DNA from: Branchiostoma floridae
Lineage: Eukaryota > Chordata > Leptocardii > Amphioxiformes > Branchiostomatidae
Assembly: GCF_000003815.2 (NCBI RefSeq)
Contig: NC_049990.1
Span: 16,388,003-16,452,002 of the forward strand
DNA length: 64,000 nucleotides
Reading direction: 5' to 3'
Positions 1-12,000 of this stretch are shown here, one piece after another. Both the position numbers and the translations under genes were made by a program. Numbering within the stretch: the first letter of the stretch is position 1; each line of letters opens with the position of its first letter. The notes below the pieces were generated by a model. It saw only the letters and a list, made by a program, of their open reading frames with translations, did not search any database and had not been told where the DNA came from.

Positions 1-72
1 ATATGACTATATATCTATTAGATACAACTGTATACGTACTTACTCAGACATTGTTTTCTCCATCTGTTCCAG

Positions 73-3000
73 TGGTTTTGGGCAAGCATTCAGATCGAAG
101 CCAGAGCTGACGAAATGATCTACCAGTTCAAGAGGGTATGATTTTTTTTTGAGTCCCTTGTTTACGGTTGTTATCAGACTCTGCTTTATTTGTAGTTGAG
201 AATGATACCAAATGTGTACTCGACATCTGTAACTTGGAAAACAAAAATTTTTACTTCTTTTGGACATAAAAAGGGTAATGTCAGATACCATCTTGTTCAG
301 GAGAATGTACATTTACCATGTGTAGTATTCCTTCAAATTGCTAGGTGGCATTGTCTGCATTATCTCATTAGTTATCAACTTGAAACAAAACATCCTGAAT
401 ATGAAAATATGCAATGTTAGCAAATGTTCAAGAAAAACGTCTTTGTTGTCCCAACAGATGGAAACGCCGGCAAGAGACCTGAAGCCTCCTCTCGGAAGGA
501 CGCCCACTTCCCGCGGTAGGAAGCGCCCGCGCCTGAAAGAAACGACGGCCCTGCTCGCTCAGGACAGCGACAACGATTCCCCGCTGCTTCCCGCGAGGAA
601 ACGACGTTCGGGCGCCGGCACGACAGGAAACGATGCCAAGGCTATGATGTCCATGTCTGGATCCTTCCTAGACTACACGGAAACACCGGAACGAATCTTA
701 GACGACGACGGTTGGTTTTCTTTTATTCTTATCATATAGTGTACATGTTTGGTGATGATTTTTCCCATTCTGTGCCAGACATTGTATAGCCACGTAAGAG
801 AGAAAATATTTGATAAAAAATTAGCGAAGAAAGTCAAAGTTATCGGCTGTTTCACAATTGAGTGTACCCATTTATTTTTCCACATGTTACCAGTTGATAA
901 GAAAGTCTACATAAGATATTACTGTTTTTGACTGTTATTTTCCAAAAGCTGGTGTAACAAGGAACACAACAAAAAAAGAAATAGAGAAATCCATCAATAT
1001 TTGGCGAAACTATTGTAAAAAATGTTGCCTAAAAATGTCCCATTTTTAGTGTTACCAGGGGTCATTCAGTTTTTTCACATTCTGAACATTGCAACTGACT
1101 TTAAAAACATGACTGCTACCTTAAAATTCTTTATTTTGTACATGCAGTCATATGTTAACTTGAGATTTATTACAATTTTTTGAAGATATTCCAACTTTTT
1201 TTTGCCAGCAGGGTTATTTTGCATTTTCACCCACATGTTACCAATTTTAATGTAATATTTACTTATAGATTACAAAGTATGTAGCATTGTTCTAATGTAC
1301 TGTAATAAGTGTTAATTTGACATGTAAAGTTTTGATATGATTTATGTAACTGAACAAAAGTGGAATGAGATCATTCCTACTTTCCTCTGACTCACAGCGA
1401 AGGATCAAAGTATCGGCTGTCATTTTCCGAAAAATTCTGTCCCGTCCGTACCCCCCCTCAATTTCTATACTAGGCTAATATTACAAGCTTTTAATTGTGA
1501 TGGTTTACAAGTCTCTTTGACTAGATACCAAACCACTATATAAACCATATCTGTGATAAAGACCTTGGCTGATACAGCACTGTATAACTTCAAATGTCCC
1601 GTCCGTACCCCTGTCCCGTCCGTACCCCCCACCTGTCCCGTCCGTACCCCCACTTCTAGTTTTAAGCAAAATACTGGGGAAAATGACATCCCAATTGCTA
1701 AAATAAGACATGATAAATACTAAATAGATACAAACAATTAATCTCCTGACTAAAAATAGTACTTTTTAATGAATTTGCCAGTATTTTCTTTGTCAGGTTT
1801 TTCATTAATGCCCATAAACTGCCTGGGATTGGTATGAGATGAAATCTGATATTCCCCCAAAGCTACCGTCTCATTTTGCCCAGTATGTGCTCTCCTCTAG
1901 CCCAGCTCACTCTCCCAGATCATCATCATGATGGTGATGACCCATTCTCCTCATCTCCCAGTGCAGGTAGTGTACATGAAAAGAACAGGCACTACCTGGG
2001 ACACCAAGGAGAAAGGCAAAGGTTCTGGAGAGACTGTCAAGTCTCCTACTCAAAATAAAATGAGAAGAAAGTGGTACTAGTACTTGCTGTGACAAAAGAG
2101 AGCAGAAGAAATCTGCAAATAGGTTAAGAAATTACAGATTCCCTGACAGAACAGATACATCCCTTCAAGTTCACCGATTGAGCATGGCCTTCAAAGAAAA
2201 TAAGCTCTAATCATGGCATTTTTAGATCACTCTAGATCAGATCAGATCTAATAATAATGTCTATCTCCTTTTTCTCTTAGTTTAAACAATATTGCAGTAA
2301 TTGTAGATGCTTTTAATTTAACCTGTATTTAGTGAACAAATGTGTTCCAAAATGTTTGGACAAGTCCCTGCTATATCAGTCTGTTGTCTGGTTGTGTCCC
2401 GTCCGTACCCCCATCTATTATCATATTCATGAAATCATCAAGTCTCTTGATGTGTTGCCCAAGTTTGAATGCTAGAATCTTATGTAGGGGTATATAAAGG
2501 ATGGAATTCTAACAAAGTTTAGCTATCAAAGTGCTTGAACTTAAAAAAATTGTATTTGATCTGTCCCTCGACATGAAATGACAGCAAGGTGTTATTATCA
2601 CCTTACAATAAATGACCAGAAAATGACACAACAAGGTGCTACTGCAAATAAAATTTAGTTTTCTGGTCTTGTGGATACTAGTGATGGAAGATAACATGGA
2701 AGAGTGTTTATCTTTAGTTCTTCATGTGGGTGTACTGTATGTACTACCTTTACATACAGTCTTACAGTTGTCCCGTCCGTACCCCCTCAGTGCCCCATTA
2801 AAGAAAGACCTATATTATAGTAACCGGGAGGTGTTGTGCAGAGATCTTTCAGAATATTAAGCCACAGGCATGTACCTTTGAACTGCCAATATCAGTTTTG
2901 ATATATATCAAAGTTGATTTTTCAACCTAAGTGACCCCTGTTTGGTACACTCAATTGTGAAACAGCCGTATGTTTAAAGAGAAATGGTTTTGCAAAAGAC

Positions 3001-6000
3001 AGATTTAAATTGTGAAGCGCTAGATAAGTTGTCACTTTTTGCAAAGCACAAAAATTGCTTGTTTTGCATGTTCCATTGCTATGGACAAGGCTTCAATCCA
3101 TCTTTTAAAAAGCTAGTCTTCATAGCCACTTTTGAAAGTCAAAATACAGGGCTCGAAATACTGGGTGCATGTGCACCCAGGTTCACCCAAAATTGAAGCT
3201 GTGCACCCAATTATTTCCTGTGGGTGCACAGGATGCACCCAAATATTTACATAGGCTTATGTATGTAAAGATATCAAAGTATACTAGTAAACATCATATT
3301 CTTGACATCTAAGTGTTAGAAAGATAATAAAAATGTCTGCCATGGTACTTGTTTAAGAATTCGACAGCTTGTAACTAAGTTTTATTATCAGGTTTTTATG
3401 ACACTCTACAACTACTTAAATTTAAGGTGTGCACCCAAAATTTTTTTGGTGCCCCCAATTTTTTAAGCTGGGTGCACCAGTGCACCTAATCCCAAAAATG
3501 AATTTCGAGCCCTGAAATATCTCAGTTTAGACTTTTTTTAATACGAACATGACTTTTTGATACTGAATGACTTTGCTTGCTAACTTGAGTTTTTTTTTGT
3601 TCTAACCACAACACATTTTCCCTCTACAGATCTCGGATTGGATGATTCCCCAGCCCCCACACCCGTGCCCCCCACCCCACAGAAACCCCTCTCAGCCAGG
3701 CACCAGCGGGTCCTGGAGCTCACACAAACAGAGAAGAACTATGTCAACATTCTGCAGACTATCGTCAGGGTAAGTAAGCATTTTCAGACCTTGAAGCTAC
3801 TTGCCACCAAACTTTGGTGCAGGACAACTCAAAGTGCTGTGGGACAATTTTGGGACACCCCTTGTGTGCCACTTGCATTGTCCACTGTGAGTAATGCCAT
3901 ATCATACATAGCACCAGTAATAGCTTGGGACAATTGGATCTCACCTCAGGATGGTTTGCATTTCTTTTCGGAACACTTTTGGGACACTATAATTAGAAAA
4001 CATTATTCTCGAGTCCTTTTTTTCATGTTTTTACAAAGAAAAGTGTTATTGAGAGGGATACTTCTATGTTTATTTGCATCTCTGACGGCAGGGTTCTAGC
4101 TAGTGCATTTTGGCGTAGTGGTCCACTACGCTAAAATTTGTGACCCCTAAGCTAAAATAAGGGCCACTACGCTAATTTTTAACTAGTGTAATGGTGCTTT
4201 GCTATCATTTGCTTGTTCAACAATGACAAATAAATGTCTGAACAATGAAAAATGATGATATGCTACTCAAAACTGACCCAAAAATTCTAACTTTTAACTC
4301 TACATCTTCAAATCTCACTGTGGAAGGACCAAGACCCCCCTTCCACACCAATCTCCTGATTAATCGCTTTGCTACCATGCCATTCCCACTACGCTAAAAT
4401 GAAATCCTGGCTAGAACCCTGGACGGAATGGTAAGGCTAGCGGACATACATGTAGGATCAAGGGGTCATGAGTGTGATCCGTTCCTGACTACATTTAGAG
4501 GTTTTGTCCCAAGGAAACACAGAACTTTCCTCGCTCCACCCAAGACCTGAAGTGTAAATGGAGGTAAAAGGCCATGGAAGGACAGTCACTGGCCTTTTTT
4601 TATTAAAGTACGGTGCCCAAGACACAACTTGGATCAGCAAGTTCTGAGACTTTTCTTATTTCATGTTATTCCTTCAGGTGTTTAAGGAGCCCCTTGAGAA
4701 CAAAGACCAGCTGGGAGGATTGCCGCTGGCCCCGGAGGAAGTGAAGACCATATTTGGCAGCATTCCTGAGATCCTGGATGTTCACACCAAACTCAGGGTC
4801 AGTATAACATTCAAGTACTCTGTACATTTCTCTGGTGTTTTTTTTTTTAATAAAAGCATTTATTGTAGCAGGAAGATCTGGAAGAAAATCACAGAGAACT
4901 GAATTTTTGTTTTAAAAACCAAAATAGCAAGCTTGGCAAAATAACTTTCTTTGTCAAAGGTTGTAAGAAAGACAGGAGTGCCTAAGTATCTGCAGAATTT
5001 TTTTTGAAAAATGCACAAATCACTATGCAAAAGCATAGTTTATATGAAAATATCCGATCATCTTTTGGGACTTGCAACAATCAACATGGGATGGGATGGC
5101 ACAAATCTTATGGGATATGCAGTCTTTGTGTGCAATTGCTGACAAAAAAAGCTGTGGCGACTTCAAAATACAGTGCTTATGCGCCTAAATGAAACAAAAG
5201 CGTAGTTCATACGCTATGAATTACGCCTTCCATATACCACAAGAATCGTATGGATTCTTGCACAAATTTGTATAATTTCATAACATTTGCGTGAATGATT
5301 AGAAAAAATTCTCCTAACTATATTTCTTCTTGCAATCTGGGATGTCAAAGTAGACATTTTTATAACAATTTACATGGTGAACTCTTTCATTTCCCAGGAC
5401 TCCTTGACTGAGATGGTTGGTGACTGGTCAGAAGAAAAGTCTGTTGGTGACATCATCTGTAAATACGTAAGTATTAACAAAGCACAACTTTCTCTCTCAA
5501 GCTACATTTTACGTAGAAAAACCTGGTATTTTAACATTCTATTTTTAACTACAGGGAAAACTGCCCATTACAATTCATATACGCCTGCATCATAAGACAT
5601 TTATGTATGAAACCCTGTACATGGATCAGTGCAGGTTAGGTGCAGGTAGACACCAGAAATACCCGCACAGCTCCAGTTTTACTTGCACTAACCTGCATAT
5701 GCAGGTGGTATTTCGAGCCCTATATGCTAAAAGGAAGTATCTACGGGACCACCAAAAAGTTTTTATATTTGGTAAGTGGTCCATATGTAGAGGTAGTCTA
5801 TTACACATATTTTTGTTATTTTTCAATAGAAGTCTACAGTAAATGATGGTGATTTAATCGTCTTTATTTTTACTTCTCCAGAAACCGTTGTTGCTGAAGG
5901 CGTACCCCAAGTTTGTCAACTTTTTCGAGATGAGTAAAGAGACCCTGCAAAAGTGTATGAGAACACAGCCACGTTTCCATGCTTTCCTCAAGGTTAGTGT

Positions 6001-9000
6001 TAATTGAACCTCGACACCTACTGTCAGTCAAATCATCATGCCACCCTCTCTTTCCATACGTTTCAGTTGCCCTTAGGCTAAAGGGAAAAAATGTTGTGTT
6101 TCCTGTTTCAGTCGTGAAATAATTAGGGTCTGTAGGTAGGAATTATCTTTTGTCCCCCCTTACTAACATTTTCCCCCCTTACTAAGTCCTTAGCATTCTT
6201 CAGATCCTTGAAGCTCCAGTTTGTTGTATTGCCATATCCTGGTTTGTACTAAAGGTTATTACAAGCTGCTTATCCAGACAGATTTTGTTGATCCACTCAC
6301 ACCGGAAAAAGATATATTTTTTTTATTAGTACATTAGGATGTCCAGATTAATATACAGCAGTACTAGTGGAATAGAAGAAATAACTGTGGCGTGATAATG
6401 CAAGGATTGAGCTATTCGATGGCAGTAATTTGATTCTATTGTGTCTGTTTCAGATCCAGCAGAGCAAACCTGAATGTTGTCGGGAGACACTGGGAGACCT
6501 GCTGATCCGACCTGTACAGAGGTTACCCAGCATCATTCTTCTGCTTAGTGGTAAGGCTTGCAACATCAGACTTTTTCTTTTACTCTAGCCATGTTCACTT
6601 ACCAGGCTTTTAGCTAGGATTTTATAATAGGGAGTCCAAATTTATTGGTGAGTCGCTGTAAGTGACTATTGTAGAGGGGATCTGGGGGCATCCACCTTCC
6701 ATGGTGCAGAGTTTTTAGAGTTTTTGATGATTTTAAGTTAAAAAAAGTGCATTCTTAGGTATCCCAAGAGGCAAAAATACTGTTCCAGAGGTCACAGTAG
6801 AAGACTGTGACCACAGATGACCTGGTAGCATCCCTGGTCAATCAGAATTTCATGCTTGTCAGATGATTTTCTCCCCAGTGTAAGGCCGTCCAGGGGCATC
6901 AAATTTCTTGTTGTTCTAGGCTAAAAGCCTGTCACTTACTTTGAAACTCACACACTTTCACTCACTCAAACACATTAAAGAATATTTAGACCACAACACC
7001 ACACTCATACAGTCATATGAACAATTTTATTTCAAACCGCAAACCTGTAAAAATGACAACACCAATTCCCATCATACACCACTCCCCTAGCATCATGGGA
7101 AACAAAATGGCGGCACACATGAAACACACCAAACCAATACAGATTTTGCTATAATTGCAAACCTGTAATAATCATGTATAGATGTATACTAGATAGTCAT
7201 CATCCACTTTCTTACATGTAGCCAAAGCATCAAGAGAGTATACAATAGGGTTGACTATTTTCCTACCTTTTATATAATAGCTTTTTGTGTTCCAAAAAAT
7301 AGTTTGGGAAAAATATGTTACAGATAGTAGGTGGTGTCACACAATTAATGTAAAAGACAAATGCTACTTGAAGAACTGTTGCAACAAATATTTTGCAGAT
7401 TTTATTTCTTTTTAGAGAAATTTAACAATTTGGTCATTGTTTTTCCTCTCTCCAGATATCCTGAAGAAAACGGACAAATCCAACCCCGACCACCTGGCCA
7501 TGGAACGCGCCATCGCCGCGATCAAGGACGTGTTGGACCACATCAACGAGGACAAGCGGCGTACGGAGGGTCAGGTCCAGATGTTCGACGTGGTGAACGA
7601 AGTAGAGGGATGTCCCGCGGACGTCCTGTCGTCACACAGACAGTTCATCGGGAGGGTGGATGTGCTGGAGTTAGGGGGAGAGCACGAGCTGTGTGGGAAG
7701 GGAGAATACCTCACCCTGTTTCTCATGTCTGATCTATTAGAGGTAAGGAGAATGTGGTTCTATATCAATGTTAAAACTATGGATGTGTTGGAGCTGGGGG
7801 GAGAGCACGAGCTGTGTGGGAAGGGAGAATACCTCACCCTGTTTCTCATGTCTGATCTATTAGAGGTAAGGAGAATATGGTTCTGTATCAGTGTTACAAC
7901 TCTTTAGGAAGGGAGAATATCTCACCCTGTTCCTCATGTCTGATCTATTAGAGGTAAGGAGAATGTGGTTCTGTATCAATGTTACAACTATGGATGGGCC
8001 CAGGAAAAAGAATAGAGTTTAGGGTTATGTTCATGAAAAGTAAGGATGGTTTGGTAGGGATTCTCTCTTTTAAAAATTTGTAAAAAGATTTTGGCCAAAG
8101 TAAGTAGTGATCCTTCTATAATTAGAGTACATTTTAGCAACGTAAGACTCAAATGCATCAGACACTGGTATTTTCAACATCGTTAAATAACTACACAAAT
8201 GTTCATTAGAACTTATACATATTCTTCCATCAACTGTTCAAAGGTTCAATAGCGTGAAAATACATGCACAGAAAGTCTGCTCTGAATTCAATTGCTCAGA
8301 ATCTGAAATGTCCAATCAAAAATTTTCATATTTTTGCCAGCAGCTGACTCAAAGAAAGTGTTACTCTAGCTATGACATGCTAAAAGGCTCTTCTATGGTT
8401 TTCTAGGTATCCAAGAAGCGACACAGCATGATGGCCGATGTGAAGAGCGTGTTCAAGAGTCCAGGGCTGCTGAAAGCCCCTGCAGGCCCCCTGAAACATG
8501 TGGAACTCTTCAACCTGGCACACATCAAAAGGGTTGTGGACATCAGAGACACAGAAGGTATGTGTTGTATACATAGATCAGTATTATACAGTTTAGAAAG
8601 AAGCAAAATCTGTTCTGTTTTAGCCTTAAGTCAGTGGGTGGCGCCATATTGGTTTATGATGTCACAAATTCGCCATATTTTTTTGTCATTTTACTTAGGC
8701 AAGTATTGCATGATAGGAGTAAAGCAATGTCATATTTTATTCACTTTGATATTCATCATATTAAACATAATGTAAATTGCACCTCAATGATATTATTCAT
8801 TTTACTATTTTTAGAGGTGCGTGCATAGTTCAAATGCTTGTGCCTCAAACATATCATAATACTGGACAATGTACAGTACATACAGTAGCGCTTAGACAAT
8901 AGACGAGCATACCGGACAGAAAAAACATTTTCTTAGCCATTTTTGGAGTTTGCGTTGAAGCAGTCATTGTCAATACTTAGAACATTAAACCACCATGAAC

Positions 9001-12000
9001 ATTTCTGCATGGAATTTACAATATGGGACACATCAGCTCAGTACCTATTACTACTTCTAGTACAGTATTACTAATGTTTGACACTTCTTTTTATGCACAG
9101 ATTGCAAGAATGCGTTTGGGCTAGTTTACCAGGCGCCAGGCACGGGTAGTGACGAGGTGTGCCTGTACATGTTCACCCTGCTGGGGGAGGAGACCACCAA
9201 GAGGGACTGGCTACGGTCGCTGTGCAGGCACATGGCCAACACCACATGCAAGGCTGACTCCGTGAGTAATAGAGTGGCTGTTTTAGACCTAGGTCCTAAT
9301 TCCCAACCCGCGACCCGGCCGGGTAGCTTTCGGAAACGAAAACATTTGATAAGAAAGGCAACAAAAGATACAGGAGCATAATAGGAGCATAATTTGTGTA
9401 TATTCCTTGGTAAACGGTTTTCATTTTTGTTTCCGCAAACATTCCAGCAAGGCCCCATGTCGGAAATGGGACCTAAGTCTTCTCAATTACAGAACGCACT
9501 CCCAATTTAGGGCATGCCACAAAAAAATATGTTGGACTGAGACGTCAAATGGGAAAACTCGAATAAAGTATGCACCTCTTCTCCACCAATCTTGAACACA
9601 TCTAAATCAGAAACATTCAAATTTATGGTGTTTTCTTCTCTTTAACCTTGTGAAATTTGATACAAATCTAGCGCTATCCTTGTTAAAACTTGCAAAAATA
9701 GATAATATTATGAGAGCTACCAGGTTGATAAAGGGACAGAGTCTGTGTTGAAATCTTTCCAAGCTATGAACTATAGTTGTGTGTATGTTTTGTTTAGATT
9801 ATTCTACAAAAATGTTTGATTTCCCTGCCGGCATCACCTCTGCAAACTGAATTTGTGATTAGGAAAAAGTGAAAAAATTTGGTTTTATACCCTTCCTTAG
9901 AACTACAGAGGCAGACATTTATGTCTGTAAACTTTCTCAAGAATGGATTTTGATGACTTATTACCTTGTTTGCAATGTAGTTACTCTCACCTCTCAAATA
10001 GAAGTACCCCCTGGAATAAAAGTACCCCCCGGACAAATCTTCAAAATCTAATAAAAGTACCCCCTGGAATAAAATTACCCCCCGGAAAAATACCAAATTG
10101 ACATGTAAACCGTGTCCATACTACTTCTGTCCAAGAGAAGATGATCAGGTAGGTTCTTTTTACTTATTTATGCCTGAGTACCAATGGTTTTTGGTGTATT
10201 TTTGGCAACTTGTCAGCTCATATCTTTAAGATTTACCTTTACATCTTAAGAATTTGTAGTAAGTAAATAATAAACTAATTTGACATTGTAAAAACACTTA
10301 TGGCAAAAATTATTTTTGGCAAACATGACTATGCATGACTACATGTACATGTTTATAAAATAAATAACCCCCAGTTCAGAAAGAAAGCTGGACAGCTCTA
10401 ACAGTTTCACAGCCTTCCAGAGCAATCCCCAGTGTAATTCGTGCCCTTTCATTCATGCCATTCATTGTACTACATCTATTATCTAGGGGAACAGTTCACT
10501 TGAATGCAGGGAAAGAACACATTTCAAGTTAGAAAAAGGTTCCATGTTTAGAAATACAAAAGGGTATTTTGTAATACTGTATTTCAAAATACTTAGTGGA
10601 AACTTAGAGACAATAGTAAATTGTAATTTGGCCATGTTTATCTTTAGAAAAGGTTACGGAGTAGTGACCAAAATAAACAGAACTTCCCCAAATGTTTCGA
10701 TCATAGACTCAGCACTGTAGCCACTCCCCCAAAAGTGTTACATGCATGAGAGACCTGAGAACTCTGTTGGAGCAAGGATAATCTTTTAGTTTTTAAACAA
10801 CTTCACAAGCAGCATAAACTAGATTTTTTTTCTCTATCCACAACTTTACCCTCAGTTGGTAAAAAGAAATACATTTTAGTGTAGAAGTTACCAGGGGAAG
10901 ATCGACATATAGCTGAGAATGCGACATCTAGCAGAAATGTTGTGATGGTTCCCATGCCAACGGCACACTCCTAGTAGACTTCCCGGCTCCATGATCACAG
11001 GCGGCACCCGGCTCACAAAGCTTGAGATATTAGAACTCCGCCTCCAAGGGAGGCGTGGTCCATTAGGGGAGGCTTACATGGTCTGGCCTCACGTGCCGGC
11101 CTCAAACAATGTAAACAGAGATAAAATGCATCGGAAATTCGAAGAGAACACACTTGAAACCTTTCCATATCTTTATTGGATATTTTTTTTGACTTGTCCA
11201 AGATTAGTTGCACACTTCTAAATTTGCTTGCCGGTTAATGTAAAATCAAGCTAGTGGGTAATTTGAGACTTTTGCTGGAGAAGCTCTCAAGCTCAGTGCT
11301 TCTCTCAAGAAAACTCCGCCCTTCAGGGGGCGTTGGTCTCTGGGCAGGCCCCTGCACGCGCCACTGCTGACTGTCGGCAACTTTCAACAATGTAAACAAC
11401 AGATTTACGTGGGGAAAATGATACTTTTTACATAGATTTAGTAAATTTTGAGCAAAAATACTGCGGAAATATGGGCAGAAAATTCCAACTTTCAATATTT
11501 GTGAGTTCCCTGGTTAGTCAAAAAAGCCCCAATTTGAAAAAAAAATAAACGTACCGTCTAAAATAAGGACGTACCGGGTGGATTCTGAGGCGGAAAAAAA
11601 TAAACGTACCGGTACGTTTATTTGAGAGGTGAGAGTAGTATATTCCGAATGCCAAAGTGTTAAAAAAAAAAGTTAAAGTTTGCCCATGCATCTAAGACGC
11701 GTAGGGTGGCGCCCATCTCCACTTCGAAGCCCTTGGGCCACACATTTGTGCAAGTCACTACAACAGGGGGCTGGTCCGCTGGTAGTGATGTGTGTTTAAC
11801 TTCCATACTCTTCCTCATTAGTGCTGAGTGCTAAGCAGAGAAAGCAGCATGTACCATTTTTAGAGTCTTTGGTATGACTCGGCCGGGGATCGAACTCACG
11901 ACCTACCGAATGCAAGGCGAACACTCTACCCACTCGGCCATTGCACCGGCATGCCATAAAATGCCAAAGTGTCACATCAGAAATTCCCATCTAATATGAC

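Noticed and set aside
11874-11949. Functional tRNA-Ala gene on the - strand
   Set aside because: The acceptor stem pairs poorly beyond the first three bases and a SINE body follows directly.
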